Shown in pieces: positions 44,769 through 53,321 of a stretch of 64,000 bases of DNA; position 1 is the first letter of the stretch; each line of letters starts with the position of its first letter. Source of the stretch: Pedobacter sp. Leaf41 (GTDB lineage Bacteria > Bacteroidota > Bacteroidia > Sphingobacteriales > Sphingobacteriaceae); assembly GCF_001422545.1 (NCBI RefSeq), contig NZ_LMLE01000006.1, forward strand, positions 114,982 to 178,981, in the 5' to 3' direction. The notes under the pieces were generated by a model. That model searched no databases, was not told the origin of the DNA, and was given only the letters and a program-made list of their open reading frames with translations. A program made the translations under genes and the position numbers.

Positions 44769-45785
44769 TTAGACCAAACTATTTAGAAATTCGACGGTAT
44801 TTACATTATCAGCATAATCCCAGAGCTTAGGGTGCTGACTTTCTCCAAATGGGAATGTATTAATTGTCAAACTTTCCTTTGTAACAACACATTGAATGTT
44901 ATCTGTCTGCAAACTTAATTTTTCTTCTAATTGTTGAATATTATCATATTCTTCATAAAAAATAACAGCCAAAGGAGAACTCAAACTTTCATCTTCTTTT
45001 AACAACAAAAAGCCATTATCATAATGTTTCGCTGCATTTACGAGATAGATTGATTTATTATAATCGTAGTTATTATTATATTTAAAATGATTAATAATGG
45101 GTTGAAAGCTTTCAATGCCTTCATAAAAGTTGGCAATATCGTAGCCTTTAGGAAGATATATTTTTGAAACATTTCTACAGCCTAAACCAAAGTAGTCGAA
45201 AATATCATTGCCCAAATTTTCGATATCTTCCTTTGTCTCAGTTCCATTAATCACAGCAACGCTATTTCTGTTTTTTCTGATGATGTTTGGCACCTTGCCA
45301 AAATAATAATCAAAATAACGAGATGAATTATTACTTCCAGTGGCGATAACTGCATCGAAATCTTTTAATCGTTCTACATATTCAATTTTACTTGCCAATG
45401 CAGGTTCAATGTTTAGCAACTCAGCAATTACTGCTTTAATTAATTTATCATCTGATGAAGAAAGCTTAATCATGGCAATATTTCCAGAAGCAATTACACT
45501 CAAAACATCATGAAAACCAACCATAGGAATGTTGCCTGCCAGGATTAAACCAATCTTTTTCGGTGATGAACTGAAGCTGATCGTTTTGAACCACTGCTCA
45601 ACATCAGCTTCGTTTAACATCTCTGCAAATGAGGATAAAGACTTTTTTATATTTTCTGCGGTAAACCAGGCATTGCTGTTTTCTGCAGCATAAATTGCAT
45701 TTCCTAGTATGTCAGTAGGGTTTGTAAGCTTTATTCCTAATTTTTTGAAGGCAATTATTACTTTTTCTTTAGTTAAACCTGACAT
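44769..45785 (-). CDS. LuxC-like acyl-CoA reductase
   Basis: 338 residues, cytosolic. Resembles PF05893 acyl-CoA reductases: GLILAGNIPMVGFHDVLSVI, AVIATGSNNSSRYFDYYFG, FGLGCRNVSKIYLPKGYDI with the Cys nucleophile in GCRN. These enzymes reduce an acyl-CoA or acyl-ACP to an aldehyde. It is divergent from a 4Fe-4S ferredoxin, a conserved pairing in Bacteroidota whose physiological role I do not know. Confidence 0.82.
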   Translation of the reverse strand: MSGLTKEKVIIAFKKLGIKLTNPTDILGNAIYAAENSNAWFTAENIKKSLSSFAEMLNEADVEQWFKTISFSSSPKKIGLILAGNIPMVGFHDVLSVIASGNIAMIKLSSSDDKLIKAVIAELLNIEPALASKIEYVERLKDFDAVIATGSNNSSRYFDYYFGKVPNIIRKNRNSVAVINGTETKEDIENLGNDIFDYFGLGCRNVSKIYLPKGYDIANFYEGIESFQPIINHFKYNNNYDYNKSIYLVNAAKHYDNGFLLLKEDESLSSPLAVIFYEEYDNIQQLEEKLSLQTDNIQCVVTKESLTINTFPFGESQHPKLWDYADNVNTVEFLNSLV

Positions 45786-45815
45786 ATTTAGAATTATTAT
45801 TAAGTGATTAAGTGC

Positions 45816-45823
45816 TATATTTG
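45816..45823 (+). promoter_or_regulatory. -7 element of the ferredoxin promoter
   Basis: TATATTTG, 40 bp before the ATG; an exact TAnnTTTG match but with no clear -33 box at the usual spacing. Confidence 0.5.
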
Positions 45824-45863
45824 CATCGCAAAGGTAAACTAAGCAAAAGAATTAGACGAAAAC

Positions 45864-46214
45864 ATGGCAATTAAAATAACAGATGAGTGTATAAATTGTG
45901 GGGCATGCGAACCAGAATGTCCTAATAACGCAATTTACGATGCCGGTACTGCATGGCGTTTTTCTGATGGTACAAATCTAAATGGTATCATCGATTTTGG
46001 TAATCAACAAATCGAAGCTGATTCTTCGCAAGAAGCTGTTTCTGATGAAGTTTATTACATTGTATCTGATAAATGTACGGAGTGTAAAGGCTTTCATGAT
46101 GAGCCACAATGTGCTGCGGTTTGTCCGGTAGATTGTTGCGTAGACGATGAGGATATTCGTGAAACGGAAGAAGAGTTACTTGCGAAAAAAGCCTGGTTAC
46201 ACCAGGAGAATTAA
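45864..46214 (+). CDS. 4Fe-4S dicluster ferredoxin
   Basis: 116 residues. Two cluster motifs are visible: CINCGACEPECP and CTECKGFHDEPQCAAVCPVD, the second with the longer loop of the two-4Fe4S (7Fe/8Fe-like) type. The acidic C-terminal tail (DDEDIRETEEELLAKK) is normal for this group. It is a small electron carrier, possibly for the divergent acyl-CoA reductase. A terminator follows. Confidence 0.92.
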   Translation: MAIKITDECINCGACEPECPNNAIYDAGTAWRFSDGTNLNGIIDFGNQQIEADSSQEAVSDEVYYIVSDKCTECKGFHDEPQCAAVCPVDCCVDDEDIRETEEELLAKKAWLHQEN

Positions 46215-46269
46215 GATTGTGACTATACGATTTTAAATTTTCACAAAATTTAAAGCTTAAGATGAATAT

Positions 46270-46297
46270 AAATCCCGATGAAATTCGGGATTTTTTT
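46270..46297 (+). terminator. Rho-independent terminator of the ferredoxin gene
   Basis: AAATCCCGA pairs with TCGGGATTT around TGAAAT, then a T-run. It sits between the convergent ferredoxin and serine hydrolase genes. Confidence 0.92.
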
Positions 46298-46307
46298 GTG
46301 CCTATAA

Positions 46308-47561
46308 TTATTGAAAGGCTTGATAAACGAGCGATTTAAATTGCTCGCTCAACTTGCTGTGAGAAAGTGGCCATTGTTGAACATAAATTTGAGCAACCAT
46401 TTTCTTTTTTGGGTCTACCCAAAAATTAGAACCAAAAAAGCCACCCCAACCATATGAACCGGTGCTTTGGCCAAGTTTTTTACTTCCTTTTTCAGAGATG
46501 ACTTCGAACCCCAAGCCAAAATAGTTATCGCCGAAGGGAATAGAGCCAATTTGGTTTGTGGTCATCAAATCTACACTTCGTTTAGACAATAATCTTTTTC
46601 CATTTAATTCACCATTATTTAACAGCATTTGGAGAAACAAACCATAATCTTTTGAAGTAGAAACCAAACCGGCACCGCCAGCAAAGTAGCCGTTGTTATT
46701 GATTGGATAGTTAACGGTTGCCCCTGGAAACGCACCATCTACCCAAGGTTTTACAGTTTTTGTAGTTTCGTCTTCGGTGTAAACCGTTGCTAATCGATCT
46801 TGTTTCTCTTTGGGCAACGCAAAGTAGGTATCTTTCATTTCTAAAGGGCGGAAGATTCTTTCTCTAAAAAATTGATCCAGACTTAAACCTGACGTTACTT
46901 CTACCAATCTCCCTAGAACATCCATAGCCAGACTGTATTGCCACTTTTCGCCAGGCTGCAAAGCGAGCGGCAGCTTTCCTAATTTATTAATTTCGGTTTC
47001 TAAAAGTTTTTTATTCGTTACAAACCCAGCTTCAATACCAGCTTTAGCGTATATGGCGTTCATCTCTGGCGATCCTATTTGCGCATATCCTAAACCTGAA
47101 GTGTGTGTAAGTAAATCCCTAATGGTTATTTCGCGTCTAGCTGGCACCGTGGTATAGCTACCATCTTTTTTATTGTACTTATCAAGCACTTTCGGATTTT
47201 TAAATGCCGGAATAAATTTAGAAATGGGATCATCCAGTGTAAATTTTCCCTCGTCAAAAAGCATCATCACCGCTACACAGGTTATGGCCTTGGTTTGCGA
47301 GGCAATTCTCAAAATATCATCTGTTTTAAACGGACGATTCAGTTGGTTTCCATAGGCCTTATTATACACTGTTTTGCCATCAACGGCAATATTTGCAGTA
47401 ATGCCTTTAATCCATCCGCTATCAAGATATTGTTTGAAAAGACTATCAATTTTAGAAAGTTCTTTTGACGATATCGAACTTTTAACCTCATTTAGTTGTG
47501 CATACGAACTATTAAACGTAAGCAACAGGAAAAATAATGGTGCGTAAATGAATTTTTTCAT
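46308..47561 (-). CDS. Secreted serine hydrolase (beta-lactamase/DD-peptidase fold)
   Basis: 417 residues with a signal peptide (MKKFIYAPLFFLLLTFNSSYAQ). The S-x-x-K motif is ASQTKAITC, the Tyr of the second motif is in WQYSLAMDVLG, and the third region is GSYGWGGFFGSNFWVDP. This is a class C-like serine hydrolase/esterase family; a true resistance beta-lactamase is not implied. The start used is the ATG nine codons inside the longest frame, because the longer form overlaps the upstream universal stress gene by 13 bp. Confidence 0.87.
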   Translation of the reverse strand: MKKFIYAPLFFLLLTFNSSYAQLNEVKSSISSKELSKIDSLFKQYLDSGWIKGITANIAVDGKTVYNKAYGNQLNRPFKTDDILRIASQTKAITCVAVMMLFDEGKFTLDDPISKFIPAFKNPKVLDKYNKKDGSYTTVPARREITIRDLLTHTSGLGYAQIGSPEMNAIYAKAGIEAGFVTNKKLLETEINKLGKLPLALQPGEKWQYSLAMDVLGRLVEVTSGLSLDQFFRERIFRPLEMKDTYFALPKEKQDRLATVYTEDETTKTVKPWVDGAFPGATVNYPINNNGYFAGGAGLVSTSKDYGLFLQMLLNNGELNGKRLLSKRSVDLMTTNQIGSIPFGDNYFGLGFEVISEKGSKKLGQSTGSYGWGGFFGSNFWVDPKKKMVAQIYVQQWPLSHSKLSEQFKSLVYQAFQ

Positions 47562-47575
47562 AATAAGGTGTCTTC

Positions 47576-48025
47576 CTAAATGTCGCATTTATTAGGAATA
47601 ATCAATACCGGACAAGCAGATTTTCTTGCCACATGCTCAGCAACACTTCCCATTAAAAAATGATACAAGCCAGTTCTGCCGTAGGTTCCTATCACAATTA
47701 AATCAGATCCCCACTCATCAGATTGTTGAATAATTCCGTGGGCGGCCGTATCTACCACACTCAAATAAGTTGTTTTTATCCCATTACCGAATTTGGTTTC
47801 CATCTCTTTCAGTAAGACATGGCTGTTTTCTTCGCTGTTATCGTAAGTTTCTAAAAAAACAGGCGCTAACGTTAAATCGGGATTTACATTGGCAGGGATC
47901 GGCTCAATAATGTTTACCAATGCAACCTCAGCATCAAACTTTTCAGCCATATCATATCCGGCTTTAGCAGCTTTTTCTGAACAAGTGCTATTATCTACAG
48001 CAATTAATATCTTTTTAAAATTCAT
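47576..48025 (-). CDS. Universal stress protein
   Basis: 149 residues. UspA fold: MNFKKILIAVDNSTCSEKAA at the N-terminus and the ATP loop GTYGRTGLYHFLMGSVAEHV (G-x2-G-x9-G-S) near residue 115. It is the first gene of a two-gene unit with the serine hydrolase, 14 bp apart. Confidence 0.9.
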   Translation of the reverse strand: MNFKKILIAVDNSTCSEKAAKAGYDMAEKFDAEVALVNIIEPIPANVNPDLTLAPVFLETYDNSEENSHVLLKEMETKFGNGIKTTYLSVVDTAAHGIIQQSDEWGSDLIVIGTYGRTGLYHFLMGSVAEHVARKSACPVLIIPNKCDI

Positions 48026-48135
48026 AACGAGCAGATTTAAATGTGAACATCATAAAATTAACAAATTTCAATTCAAAATGTTAGGCATTGATTGTAAATT
48101 GTTAGTTTTACTTCCAATTCAACGAGCAAAATTAA

Positions 48136-48921
48136 ATGGAAAATCAATACGGTATTTGTAGAATTGCAGTAGCTCCTTTAAGGGCTGAACCATCAGATAG
48201 GGCAGAGATAGTTTCGCAGTTATTGTTCGGTGATTACGTAGAGGTTATTGGAAAAGACGATAGATGGTGGCTGGTAAAAAATGGCTACGATGGCTACGAA
48301 GGCTGGATGGATTTTAGACAACTGGCTGCAATTTCGGATACACAATTTGTAGAAATGAATAGTTGTGGTTTATTGGCTCCTTTAAGTTTCAGTAATGTTT
48401 TAACTGCTGCCGATGGTAGTGTTTATCATTTAAGTCCGGCAAGTAATATACCGTATTTAGCTGATGGCTTTTGTTTTGCTGGCCAAGAAAAATTCAAGGT
48501 TAACTTTGAGCCTCATGATACATCGAAGACAGATTTTAAAACTGAAATCGAATCCACAGCTAAATTTTTTCAAAATATTCCTTATTTATGGGGTGGCCGT
48601 AACCTTTTCGGTTTCGATTGTTCGGGATATGTACAAACTGTTTTTAAACTGTTAAATATTAAGTTAAACCGAGATGCCTCACAGCAAGCAGAACAAGGCG
48701 AATTGGTTGGGTTTTTAGCGGAAGTTAAACCTGGTGATGTAGCTTTCTTTGATAATGCTGAGGGTAAAATTACACACGTTGGTATTATGCTGAGTCCGAA
48801 TGAAATTATCCACTCATCAGCAAAAGTTAAAATTGATCCAATTGATGATCAAGGGATTTTTAATAGAGAATTAGGCGTTTACAGCCATAAGTTGCGAATT
48901 ATTAAAAGGTTTGTGGAATAA
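48136..48921 (+). CDS. NlpC/P60 (C40) peptidase with SH3-like domain
   Basis: 261 residues with no signal peptide by eye. N-terminal SH3b part (APLRAEPSDRAEIVSQLLFG, then WWLVKNGYDGYEGWMD), a middle region, then the NlpC/P60 domain with catalytic Cys in FGFDCSGYVQTVF and His in THVGIMLSPNEIIHSS. It cleaves peptidoglycan stem peptides; a cytosolic recycling role is plausible because no export signal is seen. Complete. Confidence 0.88.
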   Translation: MENQYGICRIAVAPLRAEPSDRAEIVSQLLFGDYVEVIGKDDRWWLVKNGYDGYEGWMDFRQLAAISDTQFVEMNSCGLLAPLSFSNVLTAADGSVYHLSPASNIPYLADGFCFAGQEKFKVNFEPHDTSKTDFKTEIESTAKFFQNIPYLWGGRNLFGFDCSGYVQTVFKLLNIKLNRDASQQAEQGELVGFLAEVKPGDVAFFDNAEGKITHVGIMLSPNEIIHSSAKVKIDPIDDQGIFNRELGVYSHKLRIIKRFVE

Positions 48922-49000
48922 ATGATAGGGTCGCACCATAATGTAAACTGATTTATGGTAGCACCTTTTCCAATTTTAATTGACAATTTTCAAATTAGGG

Positions 49001-49921
49001 TTAGATTTCCATCTCCCAAACCAATACTTTTCTGTCATCACCAGTAGAAATTAAGTATTTGCCATCTCTGCTCCAAATAATCTTATTAATAGAATGTGTA
49101 TGTCCGAATTCTCCTTTTTCTAGACTTAAAATTTTGTAAAGCTTAAAGTTTTCTGCATCCCAAAGTTTAATGCTTTTATCCTGACTGCCCGTTGCAAAAT
49201 AGGGAAGGGTTGGATGAAAGACAATGTTATAAATCGTAAACATGTGCGCTGGAATAGTTTGTGCCAATTCGTAATTAGTGCCATAGGCACCCCTTTGGGA
49301 GCAATTCCATATTTTCAATTGCGCATCTCTGCTTCCAGAAATTAAATGTTTCCCAGTTGGATGATAAGCTAAAGAAGTAACGGGTAACGAATGACCTTCC
49401 AAAGCTTGTTTTAAACTGTAATCCGCCAAATTATAAATCCTTACTAAGTGGTCTTTACAGCCAAAGGCAATTTCAGTTTCATCGGGAGAAATTGCAATGC
49501 ACCTAACTGTATCATAAGCGACCTGAAACCGATAAATTTCCGAATAATCATTTAGCGACCAAACTGCAACCGAACCATCTTCACCTGTAGTTAGCAATTC
49601 ATTTTTGTTTTTTGCTACCTGGATATCGAAAATTGGTTTTGGGTGCGCATTAATTCTTATTATGATTTCCTGTTTAGTTAAATCATAAACGTTAAATGCC
49701 CCACTTCTTTCGCCAATGAATAACAAATTATTATAGCTAAGCAAACTGTAAACCGAACTTTGTACAGGCGTTTTTACCTTTACGAAAGCCATTGTATCTA
49801 ATGACCATTCTACAACTCCTTTGTCATTTCCTGCACTATAGAAAATACCATTCTCCTCAGCATTTGCTAAAGCATAAACAGGATTTTGATGACCAGGAAA
49901 GGTATGGAAATGTTTAAGCAT
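49001..49921 (-). CDS. WD40-repeat protein
   Basis: 306 residues, about seven WD40 blades that end in WD-type dipeptides (IKLWDAENF, VAVWSLNDY, LKIWNCSQR, VLVWEMEI) and start with GH-type turns (FPGHQNPVYALA, LEGHSLPVTSLA, SQDKSIKLW). No other domain or signal peptide. It should be a cytosolic protein-interaction scaffold; partners are unknown. It is co-directional with the his operon and separated by a heptamer inverted pair. Confidence 0.88.
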   Translation of the reverse strand: MLKHFHTFPGHQNPVYALANAEENGIFYSAGNDKGVVEWSLDTMAFVKVKTPVQSSVYSLLSYNNLLFIGERSGAFNVYDLTKQEIIIRINAHPKPIFDIQVAKNKNELLTTGEDGSVAVWSLNDYSEIYRFQVAYDTVRCIAISPDETEIAFGCKDHLVRIYNLADYSLKQALEGHSLPVTSLAYHPTGKHLISGSRDAQLKIWNCSQRGAYGTNYELAQTIPAHMFTIYNIVFHPTLPYFATGSQDKSIKLWDAENFKLYKILSLEKGEFGHTHSINKIIWSRDGKYLISTGDDRKVLVWEMEI

Positions 49922-49924
49922 ATT

Positions 49925-50013
49925 CGAGTTATGGGGTGCATGTTGCGAGTTACAGGTTAGGATTTAGATTAGGCAATTTGCCCCAAAAACTTGTAACCCG
50001 TAACTCGTTACCT
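49925..50013. repeat. Inverted pair of degenerate heptamer arrays after hisIE
   Basis: CGAGTTA at 49925 and 49946 (21 bp = 3 units apart), then CAGGTTA GGATTTA; opposite arm GTAACCC GTAACTC GTTACCT (49993-50013) reaching the hisIE stop codon. It may act as the operon terminator. Confidence 0.65.
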
Positions 50014-50600
50014 TATTGATGTCTGCTTTCTAGTTTCTTAGCAATATCTTTAATCGATAAACCTTTTTCTTTCAATAAAAAAGTGAGGTGGAAAAGTAAG
50101 TCAGCTGCTTCGCCAATTAAATCCGCTTCAGTTTCTGCCAATGCGGCGATGACAGTTTCTACACCTTCTTCGCCAACCTTCTGCGCTATTTTATTCAAGC
50201 CTTTGCTGCGCATTTTATTGATGTATGAGCCTTCAACAGGATTTTCATATCTATCATTGATAATATTCTCCAACTCGAAAATGAAGTTCTGGTTGTAATC
50301 TGTTTTGAAGCAGCTTCTACTGCCTGTATGGCAAGTTGGACCAATAGGATTCGCTTTAATTAATATTGTATCATTGTCGCAATCGATGTGAATAGATTTT
50401 ACAAACAGAAAATTACCACTTTCTTCGCCCTTGGTCCACAAGCGGTTTTTAGAACGAGAAAAGAAAGTTACTTTACCTTCAGCTTGTGTTTTCTCAAATG
50501 CTTCGGAATTCATGTAACCCAACATTAGCACTTCTAATGTTTGCTCATCTTGTATCACTACTGGAACTAAACCGTCGCTTTTATTAAAATCTATATTCAT
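50013..50600 (-). CDS. hisIE: Bifunctional phosphoribosyl-AMP cyclohydrolase/phosphoribosyl-ATP pyrophosphatase
   Basis: 195 residues; steps 2 and 3 of histidine synthesis. N-terminal HisI: LVPVVIQDEQTLEVLMLGYM and the metal-site motif IGPTCHTGSRSCF with its Cys ligands; C-terminal HisE: KIAQKVGEEGVETVIAALAE and LLFHLTFLLKEKGLS. The fused form is usual in Bacteroidota. It ends the his operon. Confidence 0.96.
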   Translation of the reverse strand: MNIDFNKSDGLVPVVIQDEQTLEVLMLGYMNSEAFEKTQAEGKVTFFSRSKNRLWTKGEESGNFLFVKSIHIDCDNDTILIKANPIGPTCHTGSRSCFKTDYNQNFIFELENIINDRYENPVEGSYINKMRSKGLNKIAQKVGEEGVETVIAALAETEADLIGEAADLLFHLTFLLKEKGLSIKDIAKKLESRHQ

Positions 50601-50618
50601 TTGTTTCTTTAAAGTTTG

Positions 50619-50720
50619 GTCATTGCGAGGTACGAAGCAATCCTAAAGCGATGGTTTTTTTCCTACTTAGGTTTAAGATTGATTCGTGCCTCGCCTGCCT
50701 GCCGCAGCAAGACATGACGA
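50619..50720. repeat. Imperfect palindromic dispersed repeat between hisF and hisIE
   Basis: Left arm GTCATTGCGAGGTACGAAGC and following bases, right arm its near-inverse interrupted by a CTGCCTGCCGCAG block. Same family as the copy at 7294. It fills almost the whole gap between the two genes. Confidence 0.8.
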
Positions 50721-50726
50721 GTTTAT

Positions 50727-51548
50727 TTATATCCTAACAGGAATTCCGTTCCTCTTTAATTCTTGTTTCAAATCTGGAATTAATATTTCACCGTAATGAA
50801 ATACCGAAGCAGCTAATGCGGCATCGACACCGGCTTTTTGGAAGACTTCTGTAAAATGTTCAGTTTTTCCTGCTCCCCCAGATGCGATGATTGGAATGTT
50901 AATCATCTTGTTTATTTTGCTTAACAAGTTGCAGTCAAAACCAGCTTTTGTGCCATCATGATCCATTGAGGTTAAAAGAATTTCTCCGGCACCTAAATCT
51001 TCCGCTTTTTTAATCCACGCTTCAGTTTCTAGTTCAGTTATCAATCTTCCTCCATTTAAATGAACAATGTTTTTGCCATCAATATGTTTGGTGTCAACTG
51101 CTAAAACCACAAATTGTACACCAAAAGTTTTAGCTAAATCTTCTATTAACTTTGGGTTTTTTACTGCCGCAGAATTAATACTGATTTTATCTGCACCAGC
51201 ATTTAATAAGGCTTCAGCATCTGCAATTTCGGTTATACCGCCACCAATAGTAAACGGAATGTTCAATTGCCTAGCTACAGATTTCACCATCTCTATCATC
51301 GTTTTGCGACGTTCGTGTGTGGCAGTGATATCTAAAAAAACCAGTTCATCAGCACCTTGCTGCGCATATTGTGCCGCAAGTTCTACCGGGTCACCGGCAT
51401 CACGCAAATCAACAAAATTTACGCCTTTTACCGTGCGACCGTCTTTTACATCTAGGCAGGGAATTATTCTTTTACTTAACCCCCTTAATCCCCCTGAAGG
51501 GAGAGGTGCAAATTGCTTAGTCTGTATGGTTTCCTTTATTTTATCCAA
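50727..51548 (-). CDS. hisF: Imidazole glycerol phosphate synthase cyclase subunit, with a foreign N-terminal extension and no ATG
   Basis: The HisF core is intact: [19 protein letters not shown] with the catalytic Asp of CLDV, then [55 protein letters not shown]. With HisH it makes imidazole glycerol phosphate and AICAR. The conserved part begins LSKRII; the codon before it is GGG, where other hisF genes have ATG. The frame stays open 65 more codons upstream (to 51674) without any ATG; TTG at 51548 gives 23 extra residues that come from a repeat element. Product must therefore use TTG or another non-ATG start. Confidence 0.93.
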   Translation of the reverse strand: MDKIKETIQTKQFAPLPSGGLRGLSKRIIPCLDVKDGRTVKGVNFVDLRDAGDPVELAAQYAQQGADELVFLDITATHERRKTMIEMVKSVARQLNIPFTIGGGITEIADAEALLNAGADKISINSAAVKNPKLIEDLAKTFGVQFVVLAVDTKHIDGKNIVHLNGGRLITELETEAWIKKAEDLGAGEILLTSMDHDGTKAGFDCNLLSKINKMINIPIIASGGAGKTEHFTEVFQKAGVDAALAASVFHYGEILIPDLKQELKRNGIPVRI

Positions 51549-51720
51549 AACAGCATTTAAATTATTATGTAATTGATTATTTGTAAACCTTATTACAGTT
51601 ATGCCAAGCGCTTCAAGACTTCTTTGCCTTTCAATTTCATTAGCTTCTGTATACGTTTTATAAACTTTATGTTTTTAAACCTTTGTAGGTAAAGTCCCCT
51701 TTAGGGGATTTAGGGGTTTA
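51478..51720 (-). mobile_element. Remnant of a repeat-flanked DUF559-like element between hisA and hisF
   Basis: Read on the minus strand it begins at the hisA stop with TAAACCCCTAAATCCCCTAA and a GGGGACTTT arm, and ends with CTTCAGGGGGATTAAGGGGG directly before hisF codon 2. Between these arms a frame reads [20 protein letters not shown], then [20 protein letters not shown], the C-terminal block of DUF559 (Vsr-like endonuclease) proteins. The nuclease N-terminus with the catalytic residues is missing. Its C-terminal end continues in frame into hisF. Confidence 0.72.
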
Positions 51721-52467
51721 TATCGAGCTCAACATCTTCAAATTCCAATCTTTAATCTGCTCAATGGTAATTCTATCCTCGTAAATCGCCTTTCCAACCA
51801 CTACACTTCTAATAGGATATTTAGCTAATTCATGAATATCTTCCATCGAACTTACACCTCCTGATGCAATTAACTTAATCATTGGAGAATGTTCTAACAA
51901 TTTTTTGTACAAATCAACAGCCGCGCCGCCTAATTTTCCGTCTTTGCTAATGTCTGTACATAAAAAACGGAAGAAGCCTAAAGCCAAACATTTATCAACG
52001 TAATCCATTAATTTAATCGGCGAACTTTCCATCCAACCAGAATATTTAATTACTTCATCCAAAACATCAATAGCAATCACAATCCGGTTTGCATAGTTGT
52101 CTTTTTTCGCAAAAGCTTCGCTCAATTCCTGCAAGAAATCAGGATTGGTAATCGCTTGCGTACCTACAATCACGCGGTGAATTCCTGCATCAAGTAAATT
52201 AGTTACCTGCTCAATCGTACGGATTCCACCGCCGTACTGCACTTTCATTTCGGTTTTTTTAATGATTTCGAAAAGTGATTTCTGGTTGCTAAAATCGCCT
52301 TTTGCACCATTCAAATCAATGATATGGATAAAATCAGTTCCATTTGAACGATATTTTTCTATCATATCGGCAATAGAAACATCATACTCGGTTTTCTGAT
52401 TGTAATCGCCTTCTCGCAGGCGAACTACTTTTCCGTCCAAAATATCAATTGCAGGAATTATATACAT
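51718..52467 (-). CDS. hisA: Phosphoribosylformimino-5-aminoimidazole carboxamide ribotide isomerase
   Basis: 249 residues; step 4 of the pathway. TIM barrel with IIPAIDILDGKVVRLREGDY, VQYGGGIRTIEQVTNLLDAG, RVIVGTQAI, FLCTDISKDGKLGG and IASGGVSSMEDIHEL; the two catalytic Asp (AIDI; TDIS) are present. The stop codon is part of the repeat remnant that separates it from hisF. Confidence 0.96.
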   Translation of the reverse strand: MYIIPAIDILDGKVVRLREGDYNQKTEYDVSIADMIEKYRSNGTDFIHIIDLNGAKGDFSNQKSLFEIIKKTEMKVQYGGGIRTIEQVTNLLDAGIHRVIVGTQAITNPDFLQELSEAFAKKDNYANRIVIAIDVLDEVIKYSGWMESSPIKLMDYVDKCLALGFFRFLCTDISKDGKLGGAAVDLYKKLLEHSPMIKLIASGGVSSMEDIHELAKYPIRSVVVGKAIYEDRITIEQIKDWNLKMLSSI

Positions 52468-52520
52468 TTTTTTTTAGTTAAAAATTGAAAGTGAAAAGTT
52501 ATCTAAATATGAGCCATTCC

Positions 52521-53111
52521 TCAACTTAAGTTTGAAAAATTTTTTAATATGTGTTCGCCAGCTTTTCCCGATTTCTCCGGGTGGAACTGAACGCCGTAAA
52601 AGTTATCTTTTTGTACTGCTGCCGAAAATTTTAGTCCATAGTTGGCAGAGGCGATGTCAAAAGTAGGGTTATATTCAATAAAGTACGAATGAACAAAGTA
52701 AAATTGTGCATTATCTTCAACACCCTCAAACAATGAATTGTTTTTATGCTCGACATCGTTCCAGCCCATATGTGGAATCTTGATTTGCAATGTCTTTTCA
52801 AACTTTTTAGTCTTCACGGGTACTATACCCAATAGTTCTGCATCTCCTTCTTCCGAATGTTCGGTAATGAGTTGCATGCCTACACAGATGCCAAGTACAG
52901 GTTTTTTTAAGGCCTTGATTGCACCAACTAAACCGGTTTGTTCCAGTTTTTTCATCGCTGCACCCGCATGGCCAACCCCAGGGATGATAATATGACTGTA
53001 TTTATCTAAATCAGTCTCCGTATTTACCATTCCGTAAGTGATGTTTTGCCTTTCTAAAGCAGCGGTTAAAGAAAAAATATTCCCCGCTCCGTAGTTCACT
53101 ATTCCAATCAT
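52521..53111 (-). CDS. hisH: Imidazole glycerol phosphate synthase glutaminase subunit
   Basis: 196 residues from MIGIVNYGAGN; the longer TTG form reads through a heptamer repeat and is rejected. Class I glutamine amidotransferase: nucleophile Cys in GICVGMQLITEHSEEG, His and Glu in GVQFHPEKSG. It supplies ammonia to HisF. The order hisH-hisA-hisF is conserved. Confidence 0.96.
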   Translation of the reverse strand: MIGIVNYGAGNIFSLTAALERQNITYGMVNTETDLDKYSHIIIPGVGHAGAAMKKLEQTGLVGAIKALKKPVLGICVGMQLITEHSEEGDAELLGIVPVKTKKFEKTLQIKIPHMGWNDVEHKNNSLFEGVEDNAQFYFVHSYFIEYNPTFDIASANYGLKFSAAVQKDNFYGVQFHPEKSGKAGEHILKNFSNLS

Positions 53112-53115
53112 AATT

Positions 53116-53143
53116 AGTATCAAGTATTTAGTATCGAGTATCA
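53116..53143. repeat. Four-unit AGTATCn heptamer array at the hisH start
   Basis: AGTATCA AGTATTT AGTATCG AGTATCA, ending five bases before the hisH ATG (upstream on the minus strand), where ribosome binding occurs. Confidence 0.75.
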
Positions 53144-53199
53144 AGACAAGACACTTTTTTATAAAATTTGAAAACGAATGTCAGTTTTTCATTGGTGCT

Positions 53200-53275
53200 G
53201 TGGTCCTGCTATTCGCTTTACTCCTCCCGATGAAAAATCGGGATCTGTGTTCGCTACTATCAGGTTTATAATTTG
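53200..53275. repeat. Dispersed repeat with TCCCGAT/ATCGGGA hairpin between hisB and hisH
   Basis: TCCCGAT-GAAAA-ATCGGGA at 53225-53243, surrounded by GTCCTGCTATTCGCTTTACT and TTCGCTACTATCAGG. Related to elements near 7380 and 12650. It could weaken transcription within the operon. Confidence 0.6.
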
Positions 53276-53321
53276 AAGTTTGCGCATTAATCTTCGACCT
53301 TCCAACTTTCAGCCCTCTACC

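Noticed and set aside
46308..47561. Beta-lactamase resistance gene
   Set aside because: It is a general serine hydrolase of the class C fold; nothing shows activity on beta-lactams.
51601..51640. A full DUF559 endonuclease gene
   Set aside because: Only the C-terminal block remains; the catalytic N-terminal region is missing.
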